DNA of 8,714 bases. Origin: Oscillospiraceae bacterium (lineage in GTDB: Bacteria; Bacillota; Clostridia; Oscillospirales; Oscillospiraceae). Below the pieces are notes generated by a model, which was not told the DNA's origin, ran no database searches, and was given only the letters and a program-made list of their open reading frames with translations. The DNA is taken from positions 1 to 8,714 of the forward strand of contig JAIEIQ010000178.1 of NCBI GenBank assembly GCA_029065305.1. The letters run 5' to 3'. This document shows, in pieces, positions 1 to 6,233 of this stretch (position 1 is its first letter; each line of letters begins with the position of its first letter). The translations under genes were made by a program, and so were the position numbers.

Positions 1-88
1 CCCCCCCCCGCCCGCCCCCCGCCCGCCCCCCCCGCCCCCCCCCCCCGCCGGGCCGGGGGGGGGGGGGGCGGGGGGCGCCCGGGGTAAG
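1..88. repeat. C/G homopolymer-rich low-complexity contig edge
   Basis: The first 85 or so bases are almost only C (about 1-46) and then almost only G (about 54-84), with a small palindromic switch near 47-56. C-rich followed by G-rich is nearly self-complementary, as expected for a snap-back or polymerase/basecalling artefact at a contig end rather than for genuine coding DNA. The frame of the neighbouring gene stays open through it only because it contains no A or T to form stop codons, so the implied Gly/Pro/Ala-rich residues should not be trusted. A real G-rich tract cannot be excluded. Confidence 0.7.
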
Positions 89-838
89 GGGAGGGCGGCG
101 GAGAGCGCCCGGCTGTTCCTCAAAACCCGGCTGACCACCCCTGAGGGCAGGCTGATGCTCCGCTGGCGGGAGCGGGAGGCGGCGCAGCTGGGCCAGCTAG
201 AGGACTACGCCTTCTATCTCTGGGGTCTGCTGGAGCTCTACGAGGTCAATTTTTCCGCCTCGGTGCTGCGGGAGGCGTGTACGGTGGCGGACTGGCTGCT
301 GGCGGACTTTGAGGACGGGGAGCGGGGCGGCTTCTACCACACCGCCCACAGCGGGGAGCGGCTTATCGCCCGGCCCAAGGAGGCCCCCGACGGAGCCCTG
401 CCCTCCGGCAACGCCGCGGCGGGGCTGGCGCTGGGGCGGCTGGGCCGGCTGACCGGGCGGCAGAAATACCGGGATGCCGCCCGGCGGCAGCTGCGGTGGC
501 TGTCCGGCCAGCTCCAGACCTACCCGGCGGGGGGCTGCTTCTCCATGCTGGCGCTGCTGGAGGAGCTGTCGCCGGGCCAGGAGCTGCTGGCGGCGGCGGC
601 GGAGGTGCCCAGGGAGCTGGAGGGCCTGCCGGAGCAGGTACAGACGGTGGTAAAGACCCCGGCCAACGCGCGGGCCCTGGCCCGGCTGGCCCCCTTTACG
701 GCGGCGGTGCCCATTCCGGCGGAGGGGGCGGCGTACTACCTGTGCCGGGACGGCGCGTGCCGCGCCCCGGTGCGGAGCCTCTCCGAGCTGCCCCTGAGGC
801 GGGCGAGGCGGCTGTCCGCCCCGGCGGGCAGGCGGTAG
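2..838 (+). CDS. YyaL/SSP411-family (DUF255, thioredoxin-domain) protein, C-terminal part
   Basis: This is the 3' portion of a gene that enters from the left edge. Believable homology starts at about 95-101 (residues AESARLFLKTRL), upstream of the first in-frame ATG at 155, so that ATG is internal and not the start. The part seen is the alpha/alpha-barrel glycosidase-like C-terminal half of the YyaL/spermatogenesis-associated protein 20 family. Diagnostic stretches are LEDYAF...GLLELYE (about 200-244), GGFYHTA, RPKEAPDGALPSGNAAA (371-421) and the family's closing YLCRDGACRAPV (737-772). Full members are about 600-700 residues with an N-terminal thioredoxin-like domain that is missing here, so about 245 trustworthy residues remain. 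The biochemical role of the family is not settled. The gene ends at TAG 836-838, convergent with the acyl-CoA synthetase fusion. The reading frame through bases 1-85 is probably artefactual. Confidence 0.8.
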   Translation, partial: PPPPAPRPPPPPPPPAGPGGGGAGGARGKGRAAESARLFLKTRLTTPEGRLMLRWREREAAQLGQLEDYAFYLWGLLELYEVNFSASVLREACTVADWLLADFEDGERGGFYHTAHSGERLIARPKEAPDGALPSGNAAAGLALGRLGRLTGRQKYRDAARRQLRWLSGQLQTYPAGGCFSMLALLEELSPGQELLAAAAEVPRELEGLPEQVQTVVKTPANARALARLAPFTAAVPIPAEGAAYYLCRDGACRAPVRSLSELPLRRARRLSAPAGRR

Positions 839-845
839 CGGACGC

Positions 846-878
846 AAAAACAGGCCCCCGGGGACGCCCGGGGGCCTG
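846..878 (-). terminator. Intrinsic terminator of the acyl-CoA synthetase fusion gene (convergent junction)
   Basis: A perfect 12-bp GC-rich stem (arms 851-862 and 867-878, 4-nt loop 863-866) is followed on the minus strand by five T residues (plus-strand A at 846-850). It lies 22 bases beyond the minus-strand stop at 901. Read on the plus strand the hairpin lacks a T-run, so it probably serves mainly the minus-strand gene, though it may also slow transcripts arriving from the YyaL-type gene. Confidence 0.85.
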
Positions 879-900
879 CCGCAGCTCTTCCGGGGGCGGT

Positions 901-3171
901 CTACAGCTTATTGCGCATAATCTTCCCGCTGATGGTCTTGGGCAGCTCCTCCCGGAAGACCACGATCCGGGGATATTTGTATGGAGCGGTGTGCTTTTTG
1001 ACGTAGCTCTGGATCTCCTTCTTGAGCTCCTCGGTGCCCTCGGTGCCGGGGACCAGGACGATGCTGGCCTTGACCACCTGGCCCCGGAGCTCGTCCGGCG
1101 CGGCGGACACGCCGCACTCCAGCACATAGGGCAGCTCCATGATCACGCTCTCGATCTCAAAGGGCCCGATGCGGTAGCCGCTGGACTTGATCACGTCGTC
1201 CCTGCGGCCCACGTACCAGAGATAGCCGTCCTCGTCCTGCCACGCCACGTCCCGGGTGTGGTAGAGGCCGTCGTGCCAGACCTCCTTTGTCTGCGCCTCG
1301 TCCCGGTAGTACCCGGCGAAGAGGCCGCAGGGCAGCTTCCCGTCCTCCGCCCGGATGCAGATCTCACCGTTCTCGCCGGGGGCCACGGGCTCGTCGTTCT
1401 CGTCCACCAGCACCAGGTCGTAGGTGGGGATGGGCTTGCCCATGGAGCCGATCTTCTGCTTGTTGCCGATGAGGTTGCCGATGGTGAGGGTGGTCTCCGT
1501 CTGTCCGAAGCCCTCGTAGATCTGCAGTCCCGTCTGGGCCTCGAACTGGCGGAAGACCTCCGGGTTCAGGGCCTCGCCGGCGGTGGAGGCGTGCTTGATG
1601 CTGGAGAGGTCGTAATGGCTCAGATCCTGCTTGATGAGCATCCGGTACATGGTGGGCGGGGCGCAGAAGGTGGTGATATTATATTTGGCGAACATGGGCA
1701 GGATGTCCGCCGCGTCGAAGCGGTCAAAGTCGTAGGTGAACACCGCGCCCTCGCACAGCCACTGGCCGTACAGCTTGCCCCACAGGGCCTTGCCCCAGCC
1801 GGTCTCGCTGATGGTGAAGTGGAGGCCGTCGGCGTGGACGCAGTGCCAGTATTTGGCGGTGATATAGTGGCCCAGGGCGTACTTATAGCTGTGGGCGGCG
1901 ATCTTGGGGTAGCCGGTGGTGCCGGAGGTGAAGAACATGAGCATCAGATCGTCGCCGCAGGGTGCGTCCTCCGTCCGGGGGAAGGAGGAGCGGTACATGG
2001 CGTACTCCTCGTCGAAGTCGTGCCAGCCCGGACGCTCTCCGCCCACCAGGATTTTCAGCTGGAGCGTCGGGCTGTCCTTCTGGGCGATATCCACCTGGTT
2101 GGCGGTGTCCCCGTCGGAGGTGCAGAGAATGGCGCTGACCCCGGCGGCGTTGAAGCGGTAGGAGAAGTCGTGCTCCTGGAGCTGGTTGGTGGCGGGGATA
2201 GCCAGGGCCCCCAGCTTGTGGAGCCCCAGAATGGCAAACCAGAACTGGTAGTGGCGCTTGAGCACCAGCATCACCCGGTCGCCCTTTTTGATGCCCAGGG
2301 ACTTGAAGTAGTTGGCCGCCCGGCTGGAGGCCCGGGACATGTCCTCAAAGGTGAAGCGGCGCTCGTTTTTGTTCCTGTCCAGGTGGAGCATGGCCAGCTT
2401 CTGGGGGTACTTGGCGGCGATGGCGTCCACACAGTCAAAGGCGAAGTTGAACTGGTCCGCGTTGGGGAAGGAGAGGGCCTGGAGCACGCCGTTCTCATCC
2501 TCAGCGGCGTCGAGGAACCGCTTGCAGACGTAGTCCTCGCTGGAGCGGGCCTGGACGATGGAGCGGCGCACGGCCATCTCGTCGGCCTTCTCCCCGGAGA
2601 TAACCACCGCGCAGAACACGCAGGGTTTGCCGCCTACGGCGATCATGCCGTGGGGGGTGGAGGAGTTGTAGAGGATGCTGTCCCCCTCGCCTAAGATCTC
2701 CGTGTGCTCGCCCACCTGGACCTTCAGCTGGCCGGAGAGGATGATGTCGAACTCCTGGCCGGCGTGGGTGGTCATGTGGATGGGCATGTGCTGCTGGGCC
2801 TCGTCGTAGTCGTAGGTCACGTAGTAGGGTTCCGCCAGCTTGTTGCGGAAGAAGGGGGCCAGGTTGGAGATCTCGATGCCCGGCTCCTTGGCGGTCTGCT
2901 GCCCCTCGCCCTTCCGGGTGACGGTGTAGCTGGAGAGGTTGGCGCTGTGGCCCTCCAGCAGGTCGGTGATGCCGATGCCGAAGGCCAGGGAGCACTTGTG
3001 GATGAAGGTGAAGGGCAGATCCACTGTGCCGCTCTCATAGATCCGGTACTCCTCCGGGGTGGTGTCGGTTTTCCGGGCCATCTCCGCCTCGGAAAATCCG
3101 CAGATGCCCCGCATCTCCCGGATACGGAAGGCCATCTCCAGCAGCTGGTTGTTGACATGCTTGGTGTCCAT
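901..3171 (-). CDS. XRE HTH - cupin - medium-chain acyl-CoA synthetase (AMP-forming) fusion
   Basis: A 756-residue protein in three parts. Residues ~8-75 form an XRE-like helix-turn-helix (IREMRGICGFSEAEMARKTD, then YRIYESGTVDLP). Residues ~100-192 form a cupin barrel: motif 1 around THAGQEF-DIILSGQ (His136, Glu140, Gly147), motif 2 GDSILYNSSTPHG (His174). Residues ~235-756 are an ANL-superfamily adenylating enzyme with P-loop TSGTTGYPK (415-423), SETGWGKALWG (455-465, typical of the ACSM/medium-chain group), YEGFGQTET (552-560), hinge YHTRD (Asp641), GRRDDVIKSSGYRIGPFEIE and the catalytic lysine in PKTISGK (Lys749). Expected reaction: carboxylic acid + ATP + CoA to acyl-CoA + AMP + PPi, in the cytosol. 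The C-terminus is short, ending seven residues after Lys749. The start is ATG 3171, with GGAGG 8 bases upstream (3184-3180). The gene is preceded by a T-box leader. The acid substrate cannot be read from the sequence; branched-chain or aryl acids are inferred from the T-box. HTH-cupin halves elsewhere are stand-alone regulators. Confidence 0.92.
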   Translation of the reverse strand: MDTKHVNNQLLEMAFRIREMRGICGFSEAEMARKTDTTPEEYRIYESGTVDLPFTFIHKCSLAFGIGITDLLEGHSANLSSYTVTRKGEGQQTAKEPGIEISNLAPFFRNKLAEPYYVTYDYDEAQQHMPIHMTTHAGQEFDIILSGQLKVQVGEHTEILGEGDSILYNSSTPHGMIAVGGKPCVFCAVVISGEKADEMAVRRSIVQARSSEDYVCKRFLDAAEDENGVLQALSFPNADQFNFAFDCVDAIAAKYPQKLAMLHLDRNKNERRFTFEDMSRASSRAANYFKSLGIKKGDRVMLVLKRHYQFWFAILGLHKLGALAIPATNQLQEHDFSYRFNAAGVSAILCTSDGDTANQVDIAQKDSPTLQLKILVGGERPGWHDFDEEYAMYRSSFPRTEDAPCGDDLMLMFFTSGTTGYPKIAAHSYKYALGHYITAKYWHCVHADGLHFTISETGWGKALWGKLYGQWLCEGAVFTYDFDRFDAADILPMFAKYNITTFCAPPTMYRMLIKQDLSHYDLSSIKHASTAGEALNPEVFRQFEAQTGLQIYEGFGQTETTLTIGNLIGNKQKIGSMGKPIPTYDLVLVDENDEPVAPGENGEICIRAEDGKLPCGLFAGYYRDEAQTKEVWHDGLYHTRDVAWQDEDGYLWYVGRRDDVIKSSGYRIGPFEIESVIMELPYVLECGVSAAPDELRGQVVKASIVLVPGTEGTEELKKEIQSYVKKHTAPYKYPRIVVFREELPKTISGKIMRNKL

Positions 3172-3224
3172 CGCTCAATCCTCCATAGAGAAAATTTGTG
3201 AATGAGAAAAGGTTCCGGGCAAAG

Positions 3225-3260
3225 AAAAAACCCGTCCCAAAGAAAGCTCTTTGAGACGAG
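3225..3260 (-). terminator. T-box regulated terminator
   Basis: A 12-bp stem (3260-3249 with 3242-3231, three G-T wobbles, 6-nt loop 3248-3243) is followed by six T residues (3230-3225) on the minus strand. It is the off-state structure of the T-box leader; the alternative antiterminator uses its first arm. Confidence 0.9.
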
Positions 3261-3521
3261 TTCATAAGCAAGCTCATGTACCCGCGGTACCACTCAAATT
3301 GCGCCCCTGTCCGGGGACGCCCCTTCAGGCTCCAGCAAGCCCTATGCACTCACGCGGCAGTCACGGGAAGCGTCTACTAATTCCCCCGCGGGGGAACGTT
3401 CGGACCTCCAGCTCGGAAGGGATGGGAACCTGAGATATTCTGCTGCCGGGCTCGCACCAGCGCCCAGCTCTCTGAGAACAGAAGACCTCGTCCGTCTTCG
3501 TCATCGCTTTTCTATTCACTT
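3225..3521 (-). ncRNA. T-box riboswitch leader (tRNA-sensing) of the acyl-CoA synthetase fusion
   Basis: Read on the minus strand, the leader has the T-box layout in order. The Stem I base has a GCGATGA kink-turn strand (3507-3501) opposite CCGAGC (3416-3411), with GAAG (3499-3496) pairing CTTC (3419-3416). The distal arm has AGAGAG (3473-3468), a 7-bp hairpin (3468-3462 with 3451-3445) and the conserved GGTG loop (3458-3455). A second hairpin centred at about 3385 and a GC stem (about 3320-3301) precede the T-box core GAGTGGTACCGCG (3295-3283). Its TGGT bulge would pair with the NCCA end of a tRNA whose discriminator base is A. A 12-bp terminator follows (3260-3231, T-run 3230-3225), whose 5' arm CTC can pair with the GAG of the T-box to form the antiterminator. 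Uncharged cognate tRNA should permit read-through into the gene that starts 53 bases downstream. Specifier: ATC (Ile, 3423-3421) fits the usual spacing to GAGC; TTC (Phe, 3428-3426) is an alternative. Confidence 0.93.
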
Positions 3522-3527
3522 GCGGAA

Positions 3528-3556
3528 AGTTTACACGTTTTCACCGGGTTTGTCAA
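3528..3556 (-). promoter_or_regulatory. Sigma-70 promoter for the T-box/acyl-CoA synthetase transcript
   Basis: On the minus strand a perfect -35 TTGACA (3556-3551) is followed by a 17-base spacer and a -10 TAAACT (3533-3528, 4 of 6 consensus). The expected start near 3521 is just upstream of the first Stem I elements, which is where a T-box transcript should begin. Confidence 0.8.
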
Positions 3557-3607
3557 GAGGGAAATTTTCATTTGGCCGATTCAGGCCGGGGATTCGGCGG
3601 CGCGGAG

Positions 3608-3650
3608 TTAAAATAATTTTCTTTTTCGGTCATACATTAAAATAACTTTC
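3608..3650 (+). repeat. Two 14-bp direct repeats in the divergent promoter region
   Basis: TTAAAATAATTTTC (3608-3621) and TTAAAATAACTTTC (3637-3650) differ at one position and are spaced 29 bases start to start. They sit immediately upstream of the plus-strand -35 and about 50 bases upstream of the minus-strand -35. They could be a tandem operator or AT-rich UP-type elements. No protein is identified by the sequence alone. Confidence 0.5.
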
Positions 3651-3658
3651 AAAAATTG

Positions 3659-3687
3659 TTGACAGCGGAGGAAAAGTATTATATACT
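3659..3687 (+). promoter_or_regulatory. Sigma-70 promoter for the aldolase gene, with a palindrome over the -10
   Basis: A perfect -35 TTGACA (3659-3664), 17-base spacer and -10 TATACT (3682-3687, 5 of 6) predict a start near 3694. A perfect palindrome with 7-bp arms, AAAGTAT-TAT-ATACTTT (3673-3689), covers the -10 and is well placed to be an operator, although AT-rich palindromes can also occur by chance around a -10. Confidence 0.8.
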
Positions 3688-3693
3688 TTCGTT

Positions 3694-3881
3694 AAATTGG
3701 GGCAGAACCCAGGAATATCAATTGGCAGTTATTGTGAAAAATGGAGAAATCGCGGGAGAGCGGCGTTGTTTTTAGCCTGGCGCTCTCCGCGAAACAGGCC
3801 GGCCGGTCGTTTGACCAGATGCGGAAGCGCCTTCCGCGGTGGTTCAAATAAATAAAATTCAGAGAAGCGAGGGACTTCATC
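3694..3881 (+). promoter_or_regulatory. Structured 5' leader of the aldolase gene
   Basis: The roughly 188-base leader holds two clear hairpins. The first has an 11-bp stem with one bulged G (3751-3762 with 3781-3791) and an 18-nt loop. The second has a perfect 7-bp stem (3821-3827 with 3831-3837) and a 3-nt loop. Neither is followed by a T-run, so they are not intrinsic terminators as they stand. No known riboswitch class was recognised. The ribosome binding site is the GAGGGA near 3869-3873. Confidence 0.4.
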
Positions 3882-4799
3882 ATGAGAGACATCAGCAAGT
3901 ATCAGGGCGTCATCCCCGCCTTCTACGCCTGCTACGACGCGGAGGGCAATATCTGCACGGAGAGAACCAAGCAGTGGACCAAAAAGCTGGTGGAGCTGGG
4001 CGTGAAGGGGGTCTATGTCTGCGGCTCCTCCGGCGAGTGCATCTACCAGAGCAAGGAGGAGCGCAAGCGCACCCTGGAGGCCGTGGTGGAGGCGGCGGAG
4101 GGCAAGCTCACCATCATCGCCCACGTGGCCTGCAACAACACGGCGGACAGCGCGGAGCTGGCGGCCCACGCGGAGAGCCTGGGGGTGGACGCCATCGCCT
4201 CCATCCCCCCCATCTACTTCCACCTGCCGGAGCACGCCATTGCCCAGTACTGGAACGACATCTCCGCCGCCGCGCCCAACACGGATTTCATCATCTACAA
4301 CATTCCCCAGCTGGCCGGCACCGCCCTGACTATGCCCCTGTTCCGGGAGATGCGCAAAAACCCCCGGGTGGCCGGCGTGAAGAACAGCTCCATGCCTGTC
4401 CAGGACATTCAGATGTTCAAGATGTACGGCGGCGAGGACTTCGCTGTGTTCAACGGCCCGGACGAGCAGCTGGTGGCCGGTCTGGCTATCGGCGCGGACG
4501 GCTCCATCGGCGGCACCTACGGTGCGATGGCGGAGCTGTACTTGAAGATCTTCGAGCTGTGCGGGCAGAACGCCTATGACCAGGCCCGGAAGATCCAGTA
4601 CGCCTGCGACGAGATTATCTACGAGATGTGCGCGGCCAAGGGCAATCTCTACGCCGTGATCAAGGAGATCATCCGCCGCCGGTACGGCATCGACCTGGGC
4701 GATGTCCGGCGTCCTCTGGCCTCCCTGTTCCCCGAGGACGAGGCGCATGTAGCCAAGTGTGTGAGCCTGATCAACGACGCTGTCGCCAAGTTCTGCTGA
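3882..4799 (+). CDS. N-acetylneuraminate lyase / dihydrodipicolinate synthase family class I aldolase
   Basis: A 305-residue TIM-barrel aldolase of normal family length. It carries the pyruvate carboxylate-binding loop GSSGE (48-52), the catalytic tyrosine in YNIP (Tyr139) and the Schiff-base lysine in GVKNSS (Lys167), at nearly the same positions as in E. coli NanA. The GSSGECIYQS loop, KNSS after the lysine and GADGSIGGTYG (204-214) resemble sialic acid lyase more than DapA, so lysine biosynthesis is unlikely. Expected chemistry is reversible cleavage or condensation of a 2-oxo acid with release or use of pyruvate. Sialate itself is not assured, because no nanE, nanK or sialidase gene lies nearby. 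The start ATG 3882 has a GAGGGA-type Shine-Dalgarno about 8 bases upstream. It is transcribed from the promoter at 3659-3687 and ends in its own terminator, so linkage to the next gene is by position, not necessarily by transcript. Confidence 0.88.
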   Translation: MRDISKYQGVIPAFYACYDAEGNICTERTKQWTKKLVELGVKGVYVCGSSGECIYQSKEERKRTLEAVVEAAEGKLTIIAHVACNNTADSAELAAHAESLGVDAIASIPPIYFHLPEHAIAQYWNDISAAAPNTDFIIYNIPQLAGTALTMPLFREMRKNPRVAGVKNSSMPVQDIQMFKMYGGEDFAVFNGPDEQLVAGLAIGADGSIGGTYGAMAELYLKIFELCGQNAYDQARKIQYACDEIIYEMCAAKGNLYAVIKEIIRRRYGIDLGDVRRPLASLFPEDEAHVAKCVSLINDAVAKFC

Positions 4800-4817
4800 G
4801 CAGTCGGGCCAACAGTA

Positions 4818-4849
4818 GCGGCCCTCCGCTTTCGGTGGGCCGCTTTTTT
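4818..4849 (+). terminator. Intrinsic terminator after the aldolase gene
   Basis: A 7-bp stem (4818-4824 with 4837-4843) is extended inside by a T-T mismatch and a further 3 bp with a CTTT loop, and is followed by six T residues (4844-4849). It lies 18 bases after the stop codon, so it should end the aldolase transcript. Confidence 0.92.
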
Positions 4850-4875
4850 GTCTCTCTTGGAAAATTTTTCGACAA

Positions 4876-4918
4876 TTGGTATTGGGGACTTGGCAACAGC
4901 TACCAAATATGCGATAAT
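4876..4918 (+). promoter_or_regulatory. Sigma-70 promoter for the M20 peptidase/YfcC pair, with flanking inverted repeat
   Basis: -35 TTGGCA (4890-4895, 5 of 6), 17-base spacer and -10 GATAAT (4913-4918, 5 of 6) predict a start near 4925. The inverted pair TTGGTA (4876-4881) and TACCAA (4901-4906), 19 bases apart, brackets the -35 and may be a regulator site. The untranslated leader from 4925 to 5032 shows no strong hairpin. Confidence 0.7.
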
Positions 4919-5032
4919 TGAAAAACTGCGTGCGCGGAGACGGCCTGTTATGACCGGCCCCCTGTACCCCATCCGCCGGACGTTCTGCCACCCGCCCTCA
5001 CGCGGACGAAGAAGAAAGGAGAATGAGGAAAC

Positions 5033-6172
5033 ATGCAACTGTCCCAGCAAATTCTGACCTACATCGATCAGCATCAGGAGGAGTCCTATCAGCTGCTGCT
5101 GGAGCTGGCCCAGATCCCCTCCCCCTCCAACCACGAGGAGAAGCGGGCGGCCTTCTGCCAGGAGTGGCTGACCCGCCAGGGGGCCAAGGGCGTCTATATT
5201 GACGAGGCCCTCAACGTCATCTACCCCGTAGGCCCCACGGACAGCGGACCGCTGACCGTCTTCATGGCCCATAGCGACGTGGTCTTCCCCGACACGGATC
5301 CCCTGCCCCTGAAGGTGGAGGACGGCCTCATCAAGTGCCCCGGCGTGGGGGACGACACGGCCAACGTCGTCGCCCTGATGACCGCCGCCAAGTTCATTGC
5401 CCAGGAGGGGCTGACCCCCGCCGAGGGCGGTATGCTGCTGGTGATCAACTCCGGCGAGGAGGGCCTGGGCAATCTGAAGGGCTCCCGGAAGATCATGGAG
5501 ACCTTCGGGGACCGGGTGACGGAGTTCTTCACCCTGGACGGCGTGGACTGCGCCGTCACCACCGGGGCGGTGGGCTCCAAGCGCTACCGGATAGAGGTTG
5601 CCACCGAGGGCGGGCACTCCTACTCCAAGTTCGGCAACCGCAACGCCATCGCCTACCTGGCCTCCCTCATCGACGCCCTCTACATGGTGAAGGTGCCGGA
5701 GGAGGGGAAGACCACCTACAACGTGGGCCTGATCCGGGGCGGCACCTCCGTCAATACCATCGCCCAGCAGGCGGAGATGCTCTACGAGTTCCGCTCCGAC
5801 CGGCGGGAGAACCTGGCGATGATGGAGGAGCACCTGATGGCCGCAGTGGCCTTCTTCCGCACCAAGGGCGCGCAGATCAACGTGGAGCTCATCGGTGACC
5901 GGCCCTGCTCCGGCGACGTGGACCCGGTCCGGCACCAGGCCATGATGGACCGGACGGCGGCGGCGGTGCGCCGGCACTTCGGCGCGGATCCCCGGTTCCG
6001 CACGGCGTCCACCGACTGCAACATCCCCCTCTCCATGGGCATCCCCTCCATCGGCGTGAGCTGCTACTCGGGGGACGGAGCCCACACCCGGGAGGAGTTT
6101 GTGCGCATCGACAGCCTGCTGCCCGGCCTGCGCCTGTGCTTTGAGCTGATTCTCCACTCCTTCCCCGGCTGA
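5033..6172 (+). CDS. M20-family zinc metallopeptidase / amidohydrolase
   Basis: A 379-residue cytosolic enzyme (no signal peptide seen) of the ArgE/DapE/CPG2/PepT superfamily. All expected metal and catalytic residues are present: His80 and Asp82 in AHSDVVF, bridging Asp107 in GVGDDTANV, catalytic base Glu142 and ligand Glu143 in NSGEEGLGN, Asp169 in LDGVD, and His351 in GAHTREEF. GGHSY (His195) marks the inserted dimerisation domain. The family removes acyl groups from amino acids or hydrolyses di- and tripeptides; the precise substrate cannot be read. The start ATG 5033 follows AAAGGAG at 5015-5021. It is first in a likely two-gene operon with the YfcC transporter (61 bases between), which suggests that it processes what that transporter imports. 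Confidence 0.9.
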   Translation: MQLSQQILTYIDQHQEESYQLLLELAQIPSPSNHEEKRAAFCQEWLTRQGAKGVYIDEALNVIYPVGPTDSGPLTVFMAHSDVVFPDTDPLPLKVEDGLIKCPGVGDDTANVVALMTAAKFIAQEGLTPAEGGMLLVINSGEEGLGNLKGSRKIMETFGDRVTEFFTLDGVDCAVTTGAVGSKRYRIEVATEGGHSYSKFGNRNAIAYLASLIDALYMVKVPEEGKTTYNVGLIRGGTSVNTIAQQAEMLYEFRSDRRENLAMMEEHLMAAVAFFRTKGAQINVELIGDRPCSGDVDPVRHQAMMDRTAAAVRRHFGADPRFRTASTDCNIPLSMGIPSIGVSCYSGDGAHTREEFVRIDSLLPGLRLCFELILHSFPG

Positions 6173-6220
6173 TAGCCCGGGAACTACCGCCTGTTTGATT
6201 GATTGAATGAAAGGAAAAGA

Positions 6221-6226
6221 GAGGGA
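6221..6226 (+). promoter_or_regulatory. Ribosome binding site fixing the YfcC-family start
   Basis: GAGGGA at 6221-6226 is 7 bases before ATG 6234. The earlier in-frame ATG at 6207 has no Shine-Dalgarno (its upstream is TTGATTGATTGA) and would add nine charged residues that contain this site, so 6234 is preferred. Confidence 0.75.
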
Positions 6227-6233
6227 ACAATCC

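Noticed and set aside
496..2694. 732-codon open frame on the plus strand opposite the acyl-CoA synthetase fusion
   Set aside because: It is low-complexity (Gly/Ala/Val/Leu-rich), has no recognisable domain, crosses the terminator and two convergent genes, and is the expected shadow of a high-GC gene. The minus-strand frame has full family motifs.
3821..3837. Leader hairpin as an intrinsic terminator before the aldolase
   Set aside because: The 7-bp stem is followed by GGTGGTTCAAATA, with no T-run, so it cannot act as a standard terminator.
3882..4799. Calling the aldolase dapA (lysine biosynthesis)
   Set aside because: GSSGECIYQS, KNSS after the Schiff-base lysine and GADGSIGGTYG resemble the sialate-lyase branch, and the neighbours are catabolic. 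A specific nanA call is also withheld because no other sialate gene is present.
3729..4991. 420-codon open frame on the minus strand opposite the aldolase
   Set aside because: Antisense shadow that crosses the aldolase leader, terminator and the next promoter; no family features.
6207..6233. Upstream ATG for the YfcC-family gene
   Set aside because: No Shine-Dalgarno before it, whereas ATG 6234 has GAGGGA at 7 bases. The extra nine codons contain that ribosome binding site.
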